Positions 18,810-25,440 of a stretch of 64,000 nucleotides of DNA are shown piece after piece (position 1 is the first letter of the stretch; every line of letters begins with the position of its first letter). The stretch comes from Pedobacter sp. Bi126. Its GTDB lineage: Bacteria; Bacteroidota; Bacteroidia; Sphingobacteriales; Sphingobacteriaceae. Location of the stretch: positions 620,001 to 684,000 of the forward strand of contig NZ_CAKKMS010000004.1 of NCBI RefSeq assembly GCF_918698245.1, given 5' to 3'. The translations under genes were made by a program, and so were the position numbers. The notes under the pieces were generated by a model. It searched no databases, was not told where the DNA came from, and was given only the letters and a program-made list of their open reading frames with translations.

Positions 18810-18991
18810 TTTTGGCAAGAGCATGACAAGCCTATTAAGCTGTGGTCAAATGAAGTAATTGATCAAAAGTCGATTATATTCACAACAATGCAGTTGAGGC
18901 AGGCTTTGTAAAAGAAGATTACCATTGGAAGTATGGTAGTGCAATAGACTTTTCTAGAGAAAAGGGTTTGTTAGAAATTGATATAATTTAA
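18810..18991 (+). pseudogene. 3' relic of a REP-associated tyrosine transposase (IS200-like, Y1_Tnp)
   Basis: Two frames read together as the C-terminus of a RAYT-type transposase. The first is FWQEHDKPIKLWSNEVIDQK; after a frameshift near 18870 the second is VDYIHNNAVEAGFVKEDYHWKYGSAIDF, ending at a stop at 18989. The catalytic HUH half is absent. DYIHxNPVxAGFV and YxWKYSSAxDY are the family signature. Flanking REP-like hairpins fit the known association of these transposases with REPs. Confidence 0.8.
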
Positions 18992-19000
18992 GTTAATTTG

Positions 19001-19028
19001 GATACGAGCTACAAGCTCGCACCAGCTC
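19001..19028. repeat. REP-like hairpin (right of transposase relic)
   Basis: GATACGAGCT, ACA, AGCTCGCACCAGC: an imperfect stem sharing the ACGAG and CTCGCACCAGC elements with the hairpin at 18684 in reverse complement. Confidence 0.6.
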
Positions 19029-19031
19029 GGG

Positions 19032-19322
19032 GCAAAAACAGGTAAAGGAGTTCATGGAAATGCTCCAAAATTAACTAGAGCAATAAGACAGCAACTAGCT
19101 GAAGCCGAAAAAGCGAATCCGGGAGCCTCTGCTGCTGATATTTTAAGGACGGTCTCTAAAGATTCTCGGCAAAAGATATCAGATAATCCATATACTAAAC
19201 TTAATGATTTGTATGGTTTTAATCCTTTTCTTTTTGCTCCAAAAATCAACCCAATAATTACAGTGGGTCCAATATCTCCTGGGGTTATTTTGCCAGACGA
19301 TAAACCAGCGACAAGAAATTAA
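19032..19322 (+). pseudogene. Orphan C-terminal fragment, probable displaced Rhs toxin tip
   Basis: An open frame of about 96 residues with no start codon. It begins exactly where the REP-like hairpin ends: AKTGKGVHGNAPKLTRAI, then a predicted helical region (RQQLAEAEKANPGASAADILR), then YTKLNDLYGFNPF, and a Pro-rich end at the stop 19320-19322. Codon usage looks like real coding DNA. A headless C-terminal fragment close downstream of an Rhs gene fits an orphan toxin module, cut from its parent by the REP element. The toxin family is not recognised. Confidence 0.5.
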
Positions 19323-19345
19323 TATAGAAATGTAGTTAAAAACCG

Positions 19346-19369
19346 AGACTCTTTATGGGTGAAGAGTCT
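19346..19369 (+). terminator. Hairpin after the orphan fragment
   Basis: AGACTCTT, 8-base loop, AAGAGTCT: a perfect 8-bp stem 24 bp after the stop codon. Confidence 0.5.
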
Positions 19370-19406
19370 TATTAAAGCAATTTGTTATGCACAATGTGGT
19401 GCCTAC

Positions 19407-19450
19407 ACAAAGAATAAAGAGCTAGCATCTGTCGGCTCTTTATTCTTTGT
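19407..19450. terminator. Strong 16-bp stem-loop
   Basis: ACAAAGAATAAAGAGC and its exact complement (19435-19450) around a 12-base loop. It may be a bidirectional terminator between the orphan fragment and the convergent gene at 19608. Confidence 0.55.
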
Positions 19451-19607
19451 AAGGTATTCCTGATGGTCAGAAAACTTATAGGATTACCTCAATTTTTAAA
19501 ACAAAGGCATCATTTGATCACAGGCTTCTTGTGCTCAGATGTCGAAACTCAATGAAGTATCGCTGTTCCTTTTGGTATACAAACAGTCTTTGAAACCTAC
19601 ATAAAAT

Positions 19608-20312
19608 CTAGATCAAAATTCTATTTGTTGCCTCGATATCGCATCCTGTTATACCGTTTTCGATTAATGCACATTTTAAATTGTAACTAATATAATTGTC
19701 GACTCCAAAAGGAGCTGTAAAGAAATCTAAATTTTTATCAAATTCTGAGGTAAAGCAAATTTTTTCTGCAAAAATGGTGCGATAAATATTTTTGTTTACG
19801 GAAAAGTCGTTTTGTAACTTTTTGGAAGTGTCAAGGTAGTGTTGTTTGGAGGTGAGGGCAATGTTTTGTGGGTGGTCCCGTGCGACTCCTGCCGTAATAA
19901 AGATAGATCGTTCGTAGTCTACAAAATCCAAATAGTCTTTATTGTCCGAAGCAATGTGTAATAGGTAATAATTTTTCAGTTCTAGGTTTTTGTGTATGAT
20001 TTTAGTTGGGTAAAGTTTATATGATGGAAATTTGAACTGCTCAATTATTATTTTAGTTTTTTCATTTATAATATAACCAATCGATAAAATAGAACTAATT
20101 ATATCTGTGGGTTTAGCGCTGTTGCACATTACCAATCCATCTAGATCAGGCACAAAGGGTGGGAAATTGCTCCCCTTTGAAGATGCTTCGTAATAAGAAT
20201 AATATGAATCAGGTTTGTCTTCGTTATAACCAGGTTTCCATTTCTGAATTTGTGGATAATTTGGGCCAGTTTCTTTAGTGCTACAAGCTTCTTTGAAAAG
20301 ATAGAATTTCAT
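19608..20312 (-). CDS. Imm11/DUF1629-like immunity protein candidate
   Basis: 234 residues, cytoplasmic, no membrane segment. The pattern of a variable N-terminus, a segment NYYLLHIASDNKDYLDFVDYERSIFI, and a C-terminal LKCALIENGITGCDIEAT resembles the Imm11/Imm43 (DUF1629) immunity families, in which the last helix reads L-x-x-A-L-x-x-x-G-I-T-G. It lies on the opposite strand to the Rhs genes, so it is not the partner of the orphan fragment in a simple operon. It may be a leftover or a protective orphan immunity gene. The assignment is by motif style only. Confidence 0.5.
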   Translation of the reverse strand: MKFYLFKEACSTKETGPNYPQIQKWKPGYNEDKPDSYYSYYEASSKGSNFPPFVPDLDGLVMCNSAKPTDIISSILSIGYIINEKTKIIIEQFKFPSYKLYPTKIIHKNLELKNYYLLHIASDNKDYLDFVDYERSIFITAGVARDHPQNIALTSKQHYLDTSKKLQNDFSVNKNIYRTIFAEKICFTSEFDKNLDFFTAPFGVDNYISYNLKCALIENGITGCDIEATNRILI

Positions 20313-21100
20313 GGAGTATTAAATTTAATAATAGGGTATTTAGTGTCTTGAAGGATCCTAAAATTTATTCGGTAATTAGTTTGTTGGTTGAAGAATACAG
20401 TTTAGCTGTTATAAATGTAGATAATTTATATTTCTAAGCATATTGATCTGGTTTTAATTATCTAAATTGACTGCAAGTTATTTAAACATTCGCACTTTTT
20501 AGGCATTGTACGATTTTAAAAAAAACGGATGCGAATAATGATATTTTGCTCAACCTTATTAATCAAGTTCATGATTACCTCCCCATCTAAATTAACACGT
20601 TCAGGTTTTCGCTGGATATAGGGCGCTCAGTCCTTATACTGTTTTTGTAAGTTAAAGATTCATTAATGGTTTTTTGAGGTAGATATGTATATTTAATGAT
20701 CTTTTATCTGCTCACTTGGGGATTTCAGGGATAGTAGACACCGGATTTCAATCCAAACTGTGCACCCGGCTTTAGTCCCTGAATAAAGGGAGATTTGAAT
20801 CAATCTGTCCCAAAGATAAAAGATCATCCGAACTTTCAGCTTTCAGTTTTTTGAACATGGCAATCTACTCTGCCGGGGTTCCCAAATAGCTTTTAGTTCC
20901 CTGAATCCCTTTAACGGCTTCCATTCGTCATTCAGAAACTATCCAAACCTGAAAAAACGGTCCATCAAAACTATATCACCCAGAACAACCTACTCTTTCT
21001 TTTTTTAGCCAATTTTAAAGCATCTACGGCGCGTTTTATTGCTCAGACGAAGATTCCGGAAGCCTTAGAACCAAGTTTAAAAACGCTAAAAATCAGTCGA
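20313..21100. other. Intergenic region, no clear gene
   Basis: AT-rich. A start-less open frame of 82 sense codons runs from 20915 to 21163, through the first 23-bp repeats (its middle reads FLANFKASTARFIAQTKIPEALEPS). It looks coding but is not recognised and may be the end of a mobile-element protein. Confidence 0.35.
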
Positions 21101-21192
21101 CTGCACACTTTAAGCGGTAATCAGTGCACATTTTGGAGCGAAATAAGTGACCATTTTAGATAGGAATGAGTGACCATTTTTGGGATAATCCC
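21101..21192. mobile_element. Four 23-bp-spaced repeats, probable IS21-type terminal end
   Basis: Units start at 21101, 21124, 21147 and 21170, each exactly 23 bp apart: CTGCACACTTTAAGCGG, GTGCACATTTTGGAGCG, GTGACCATTTTAGATAG and GTGACCATTTTTGGG. Multiple short terminal repeats at constant spacing are characteristic of IS21-family ends. No istA/istB gene is present, so this would be a solo end or remnant. Confidence 0.5.
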
Positions 21193-21435
21193 CACTGACT
21201 ATAGGATAAACCTGTCTTTAGTTAGCTTATGTAACGCCGCTTAGTAATCAATCTTCTGGCATTTTACCTGGCAAATTATTGGAGGCAGAGAAAATAGATC
21301 GTCAGAGAGCGCATGCTCAAGGTAAGCAGAAAATCCATTATTCGAAACCAAATAGGACAAATGTCAAGTCATATCGGATCGATTACTCATAATTGAGTAT
21401 AAGATAATTACATATTGTGAAATAGCATAGCTAAT

Positions 21436-21564
21436 TTAGAATGGCAGGTCATCATCCCGATCACCATTATAAAAAGGAACAAACAGCGGTGGCGGTTCAG
21501 GCAAGTGGGCTCTACATAGCATCAGGTCATTCCTTGTACCAAATACCTCTAATTTCCAGCTCGA
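21436..21564 (-). pseudogene. Fragment with SSB-like acidic C-terminal tip
   Basis: On the minus strand a frame of about 42 codons without a start reads SWKLEVFGTRNDLMLCRA, then a Pro-rich linker, and ends NGDRDDDLPF before the stop at 21436. The DDDLPF end is the protein-interaction tip of single-stranded DNA-binding proteins. The OB-fold that should precede it is missing, so at most this is a relic. Confidence 0.35.
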
Positions 21565-21770
21565 AAGCTAGATTGAGCTGCTGAGAGGGGATGGCAAACT
21601 TTGGTTTTTTCGCTTGGGGCAGGTTTTTAATGTTCCGTTTTTGATGACACAAACCTACCTGGTTGCAATAAATTGCTGTTTTTGATATACGATTTGAAAT
21701 AAGTTGTCGTTATACAGGATATAATATGTAATAATACTACGTCTTTAATTACTGATTAAATTTACGCTCG
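21565..21770. other. Intergenic region upstream of duplicated leader
   Basis: No gene seen. It ends in a leader (about 21750-21770) similar to that before the HTH gene at 22192. Confidence 0.4.
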
Positions 21771-21929
21771 ATGGAAAAACTAACACCAGTTACTTTTTCA
21801 GCCCTATCAATTAAATTATCTAATACGGTGCATAAACCGCTCATTTGTGCACGGCAAAACCGCCCCCAACGGGTAGCTTGTATTCCTTTCAACCTGGGGC
21901 TCATCTGCAGCAGCCGGGGCTACCCATAA
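21771..21929 (+). CDS. Possible small protein sharing the HTH gene's leader
   Basis: A 52-codon frame from an ATG (MEKLTPVTFSALSIKLSNTV), rich in Cys and Arg later. The only support is that its leader, TTTACGCTC just before the ATG, is duplicated before the ATG of the HTH gene at 22192 (TTTTACGCTCC-ATG). No domain is recognised. It may be a chance frame behind a duplicated promoter. Confidence 0.25.
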   Translation: MEKLTPVTFSALSIKLSNTVHKPLICARQNRPQRVACIPFNLGLICSSRGYP

Positions 21930-22191
21930 ATTTGGGGCAAGCTGCCCCTGCAATAAATTACAATATACACACCACAATTAACTCGAATTTTACCAGGCTT
22001 GTTAAACCGTGTTGATGTTGTTTGTCGCAAAAATTTAAAGGTGAATACCACACTTTCTAACCGATTTTAGCCACTACAGCACTACGGGTTTAACCGCCTG
22101 AATTATAGCACAGAAACATTTTTCGGATCCGGATTGCGGAACGCCTCATTAACTTTTCGTAGTACGGTTTCATGATTTAATTTTACGCTCC
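21930..22191. promoter_or_regulatory. Leader region of the HTH gene
   Basis: Non-coding. It contains GGGGCAAGCTGCCCC (a 6-bp stem near 21935) and, just before the start codon, the leader GATTTAATTTTACGCTCC that repeats the one before 21771. Confidence 0.4.
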
Positions 22192-22470
22192 ATGAATAAC
22201 CTTGATGCACTTGTACAGGTAATGTACAACATTTACCTCGTACTGAACAAAGAACAACTAGCCTTTACTTTTATCGATCTCCTTGGCGACCCTAATGCGC
22301 AACTTACCCGCCAACAGGTTAAAGACTACCTGAACATCAGCGAAAGTACCTACAAACGTAAGGTAAAAGATGGCACGTTAAAGCCTATAAAACTTCCTGG
22401 TGGCGATCGTTTTTACGCGAAAGATTTGCTGGCTGCCTACCTGGAGAGCCAGCAAAAGGGCCGTATTTAA
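22192..22470 (+). CDS. Excisionase/MerR-like helix-turn-helix protein
   Basis: 92 residues. The C-terminal half (QLTRQQVKDYLNISESTYKRKVKDGTLKPIKLPGGDRFYAKDLLAAYLE) is a winged HTH of the excisionase/HTH_17 type: a helix, a recognition helix (ISESTYKRKVK), a wing (LKPIKLPGGDRFY), and a closing helix. Such proteins act as DNA-bending excision factors or small repressors. The array of about 10-bp repeats in the following intergenic region (22821-22880) is a candidate target. It opens the DUF6266/CHAP cassette, but separated from it by 519 bp. Confidence 0.75.
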   Translation: MNNLDALVQVMYNIYLVLNKEQLAFTFIDLLGDPNAQLTRQQVKDYLNISESTYKRKVKDGTLKPIKLPGGDRFYAKDLLAAYLESQQKGRI

Positions 22471-22664
22471 TTACCCCTGCATTACCTGTTCTGTACCCTT
22501 TGTTGCTACCAAGTTAACCCCAAGGTTACCCCAGGGTTACCCCGGCGTCACCTTTTCTCTACCTAAAAGGTAAAGCCAGCGCCTGCTTTCGCAGAATGGC
22601 ACCACCGCCGATGGTTATGCTGCCCTTGAGCAGGGCGCCACCCAATGTAATTAGTTGAGAATTT

Positions 22665-22733
22665 TTAACCACAGATGCGCACAGGTAAACACAGATTTTT
22701 ATATCTGTGTGCATCCTTTCTATCTGCGGTTAA
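22665..22733. repeat. Nested inverted repeat
   Basis: TTAACCACAGAT (22665-22676) pairs with ATCTGCGGTTAA (22722-22733) with one mismatch. Inside, ACACAGAT (22689-22696) pairs exactly with ATCTGTGT (22703-22710). It resembles the ACCACAGATGCACACAG type of dispersed intergenic repeat. Confidence 0.6.
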
Positions 22734-22820
22734 ATTATTTTTCGTGCCCCATGGTTTAATTTAAAGGTATTGTGCCGCCACAAGCGCCAAGGTTTTTGCG
22801 CCGCCTGCCACAATTATAAT

Positions 22821-22880
22821 GGCTCATTTTAGCTCAAAAACGGTCGTATTTAGCTCAATTTAGCTCATTTTAGCTCAAAA
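22821..22880 (+). repeat. Six tandem units of about 10 bp (GCTCA array)
   Basis: GCTCA recurs at 22822, 22832, 22853, 22863 and 22873. The missing slot at 22842 holds the degenerate GGTCG. The constant 10-11 bp spacing places all copies on one face of the helix, as expected for cooperative binding or for DNA bending. It lies about 110 bp before the DUF6266 gene. Confidence 0.6.
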
Positions 22881-22989
22881 TGGGGCGCCAGTGCTGCTAA
22901 GCCGCTAGGTTTGGACATGGATTTAAACATACCGGTATAAACAGAAATCCTTTTATAGAAACATTTTTTCACTTAAAAAAACAAAAATT

Positions 22990-23628
22990 ATGGCAACGTA
23001 TTCAAAAGGCGCAAATGGCGCATTCTCGGGCAAAGTAGGCAGTGTAGTCGGCAGCAACTGGCGCAGTGTAGATTACCTAAAGGGCCTGCCCAAAAAGAGC
23101 AGTAAACCCAGTACCCAACCGCAATTGGCCCAGCGCAGTAAATTTGCCCTGGCACCGATGTACCTGAGCCCTATTAAAGACATTTTAAACATTGGCTTTA
23201 AAGATAAACAGCTGAGCAAACTTACAGGTTACAATGCGGCAGTTAAGGTCTTTTTAAACCAGGCGATTGTAGGTGACTATCCTGATTATACTATCGATTT
23301 TTCGCAGGTGGTGCTAAGCAAAGGTTCGCTTTCGGTTTTTCATGGGCTTAACGCGGGTTTGCAGGGTGCAGACCTGGTACTGAACTGGCAGAGCATTTTA
23401 AACCGCTACAGTGCCTTTACCGATGACCTGCTAACGGTAGTGCTCTTTAACGATACCAAAAAGATGTACCTGGTGTACGAAGAAGCGCAGCGCGGCGCGC
23501 TTACTTATACCGCGGCAATTGGTGCCGGCTTTACGGGTGATGTTTTTTACGGATGGGCTTTTGCGGTTAAGCGCGATGCCACTTCGGTATCAAGCAGCCA
23601 GTACCTGGGCACTTATACCATTCCTTAG
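22990..23628 (+). CDS. DUF6266 family protein
   Basis: 212 residues, no signal peptide. The N-terminus MATYSKGANGAFSGKVGSVVGSNWRSVDYLKGLPKKS is the hallmark of DUF6266, a Bacteroidota family usually present in several copies per genome and without known function. The rest alternates beta-strand and loop segments (DFSQVVLSKGSLSVFHGLN and LTVVLFNDTKKMYLVYEEAQRG), compatible with a two-domain beta-sandwich, such as a structural or secreted subunit. It is followed by its own terminator (23649-23679), then by the membrane/CHAP/lipoprotein genes. GC content and codon use differ visibly from the neighbouring housekeeping genes. Confidence 0.8.
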   Translation: MATYSKGANGAFSGKVGSVVGSNWRSVDYLKGLPKKSSKPSTQPQLAQRSKFALAPMYLSPIKDILNIGFKDKQLSKLTGYNAAVKVFLNQAIVGDYPDYTIDFSQVVLSKGSLSVFHGLNAGLQGADLVLNWQSILNRYSAFTDDLLTVVLFNDTKKMYLVYEEAQRGALTYTAAIGAGFTGDVFYGWAFAVKRDATSVSSSQYLGTYTIP

Positions 23629-23648
23629 TTTATCTAGTTAATTAACCC

Positions 23649-23679
23649 GCCCAAACCTTGCAAAGCCGCAGGTTTGGGC
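23649..23679 (+). terminator. Terminator after DUF6266 gene
   Basis: GCCCAAACCT and AGGTTTGGGC form a perfect 10-bp stem followed by TTTTTT, 20 bp after the stop codon. Confidence 0.9.
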
Positions 23680-23698
23680 TTTTTTAAAAAGAAGAGAT

Positions 23699-24073
23699 AT
23701 GAAAACATTAAAACTGGCTTTAACGGCACTGATGCCAAAAAGGCAAATACTCGAAAAACTGATGCTGGCCACCATTTTGGTTTTGGGCTGGCTTACACTC
23801 CCCAATTTATTAAGGACCTTCGAACCCACCGCTGCCCTGCTGGATGCAGGCATCTGGCAGTTGCTTATGCTCGGCCTGTTGTGTTATGTGGCCTTATTGC
23901 AAATTTCCTGGTGGCTCTTGTACCGCTTTTGGCTCGGCCTAGGCCTGCTTAATTTAACAGATATGGTTTTACGCTTTAAACAACTTACATCATGGCAACA
24001 GTTAAGATTTTTTTGGGCATCGTTTGCTTTGCTCTTTTTAGCGGGGATAGCCTGCCTGGCCGCTATAACATAA
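23699..24073 (+). CDS. Small multi-spanning membrane protein (holin-like position)
   Basis: 124 residues, strongly hydrophobic. Segments LMLATILVLGWLTLPNLL, IWQLLMLGLLCYVALLQISWWLLY and FFWASFALLFLAGIACLAAIT suggest three transmembrane helices. It overlaps the next gene, a CHAP amidase, by 82 bp in another frame, the tight packing usual of phage lysis genes. Size and topology would suit a holin, but no holin family is recognised, so that role is an inference from context. Confidence 0.6.
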   Translation: MKTLKLALTALMPKRQILEKLMLATILVLGWLTLPNLLRTFEPTAALLDAGIWQLLMLGLLCYVALLQISWWLLYRFWLGLGLLNLTDMVLRFKQLTSWQQLRFFWASFALLFLAGIACLAAIT

Positions 24074-24555
24074 ACCAGGCGCCGAACCGGGCATTTGCCG
24101 ATAGGGCCAAACTGTTGTGCATTGCAAAAAACGAAATAGGCGTGCGCGAAGTTTCAGGCCATAACGATGGGCCCCGGGTAGCTGCGTACCTGCGTTATAC
24201 AGGTGTTGAACAGGGCAGCCCCTGGTGTGCGGCTTTTGTAAGCTGGGTTTTTGGCCAGGCCGGGTACCGCGCACCACGCACCCCCTGGAGCCCGGCCTTA
24301 TTTCCGTTAAATAAACGTACCAAAGAGATAGGCCCTGCAGTGGTATTCGGCATTTACTTTAGCCACCTAAAGCGCATTGCCCATTGTGGCCTGGTGGAGC
24401 GGCAGGAGGGCGATTGGCTCATTACCATTGAAGGGAATACCAATATAGCGGGCAGCCGGGAAGGCGATGGGGTGTACCGCAAACGGCGGCCATTAAAAGC
24501 CATGAAATACTTTGCCGATTGGACCAGCAAGAAAGGAGCGGGCAATGAAAACTGA
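23992..24555 (+). CDS. CHAP-domain amidase/endopeptidase-like protein
   Basis: 187 residues. A hydrophobic N-terminus (VKIFLGIVCFALFSG) may be a signal or signal-anchor. The CHAP/NlpC-like core has the nucleophile in GSPWCAAFVSWVFGQAG (Cys79), the His in IAHCGLVE (His131) and the third polar residue in ITIEGNTN (Glu147 or Asn149). Such enzymes cut peptidoglycan peptides or amide bonds. The start at 23992 lies inside the preceding gene; a later start would remove the export signal. The stop overlaps the next start by 11 bp (24545-24555), so the three genes are translated together. The domain style resembles the phage-associated TIGR02594 group. Confidence 0.78.
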   Translation: MATVKIFLGIVCFALFSGDSLPGRYNINQAPNRAFADRAKLLCIAKNEIGVREVSGHNDGPRVAAYLRYTGVEQGSPWCAAFVSWVFGQAGYRAPRTPWSPALFPLNKRTKEIGPAVVFGIYFSHLKRIAHCGLVERQEGDWLITIEGNTNIAGSREGDGVYRKRRPLKAMKYFADWTSKKGAGNEN

Positions 24556-25027
24556 GTTAATCTTATTGATGGCCTGTAATATGCTGCTTTCGGCCTGTGG
24601 GAGCTTAAAAAGCAAGAAGACGCTGCATACGGAAAACCTTCAATCGAACAGCGATTACCAGGAACATACCGATCTGCAAAGCTGGGCAAAAGAAAACACC
24701 TTATTACTCGATACCAGTAATAGCGAATATGTGGTACAAATTACCCCAGTGGGGAAATTCCGCTACAGTGCTGAAAATGGTTTCGAAGGAGTGGCCGAAA
24801 AAGTTCTGGTAAGCGGGAAAGTTGGTAAAAGGAAGACCCTTCATAAGCAAAAGCAAGCGAGCCACCAGCTTCAGCGCCAAAAGCGCAGCCTTGAAAGCAA
24901 ACAGGTAAAAAAGAAGTTGCAGCACATAGATAAAAGCAGGAAGCCACGTTGGGCCGCGATGTGCATTGGGCTGGTGGCGGCACTTGGCCTGGCTTATTGG
25001 TTAATAAGAAAACGGCTGTTTACCTGA
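24545..25027 (+). CDS. Lipoprotein with C-terminal membrane anchor (spanin-like position)
   Basis: 160 residues from the Met at 24545, chosen because it gives a lipoprotein signal peptide (LLSAC, Cys18); the frame upstream to 24512 would hide it. The middle is a hydrophilic segment, then a Lys/Gln-rich helical stretch (KQKQASHQLQRQKRSLESKQVKKKLQ). A C-terminal transmembrane helix (AAMCIGLVAALGLAYWLI) follows, with a basic end. A protein anchored by lipid at one end and by a helix at the other has the topology of a unimolecular spanin. No sequence family is recognised. Confidence 0.6.
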   Translation: MKTELILLMACNMLLSACGSLKSKKTLHTENLQSNSDYQEHTDLQSWAKENTLLLDTSNSEYVVQITPVGKFRYSAENGFEGVAEKVLVSGKVGKRKTLHKQKQASHQLQRQKRSLESKQVKKKLQHIDKSRKPRWAAMCIGLVAALGLAYWLIRKRLFT

Positions 25028-25223
25028 ACATTAAATGCCACTATTGGGGAAATTCCGCTACAGTGCCGAAAATAGTTTCGAAGCAAGGGCGAAAAAATCC
25101 TGTTAAACAGAAAAGCAGTAAAAGGAAGATCCTTAATCAGTAACCTTGATGTACATAGGGCAAGTTGTGGTATGGGTCTGGCTTGCTGGCAAATGAGAAA
25201 AACGGGTCTTCGCCTGGATATTA

Positions 25224-25260
25224 AAATGCTCCCTGTAAAACCAGCTTAAGGGGAGCATTT
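25224..25260. terminator. Stem-loop downstream of cassette
   Basis: AAATGCTCCC and GGGAGCATTT pair perfectly over 10 bp and end in TTT, with ATTTC after it. Confidence 0.7.
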
Positions 25261-25369
25261 ATTTCACATTACTTAAATTATCCAAGACTTAAGCTGACAG
25301 TTAAGATAAATTAAATAACCCCTAGGCAATGAACCAATGGCCAATGAACTAATTAACCAATTAACAAAA

Positions 25370-25398
25370 AAAGCGATCCCCGTTCCGGGAATCGCTTT
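25370..25398. terminator. Terminator of the M16 peptidase gene
   Basis: AAAGCGATCCCCG and CGGGAATCGCTTT form a 13-bp stem with one mismatch, with an A run on the left that gives a U tail for minus-strand transcripts. Confidence 0.8.
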
Positions 25399-25440
25399 GA
25401 TTTTTCAGCTTTAGACTTTTAGCTTTGGTCTTTCAGCTTA

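Larger units (their letters stand above)
22471..22989. other. Intergenic region with repeats between HTH and DUF6266 genes
   Basis: Contains a GGTTACCCC triplicate (about 22513-22543), a nested inverted repeat (22665-22733) and the phased GCTCA array (22821-22880). No gene seen. Confidence 0.6.
25028..25440. other. Intergenic region with degenerate copy of the lipoprotein gene
   Basis: 25046-25140 repeats part of 24751-24845: both start GGGGAAATTCCGCTACAGTGC and continue GAAAAT-GTTTCGAAG and GTAAAAGGAAGA. The copy is frame-disrupted. Two hairpins follow (25224-25260 and 25370-25398). Confidence 0.65.

Noticed and set aside
22513..22543. Repeated GGTTACCCC units as a possible origin or iteron array
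   Set aside because: Three close units only, no further copies, no replication gene nearby.
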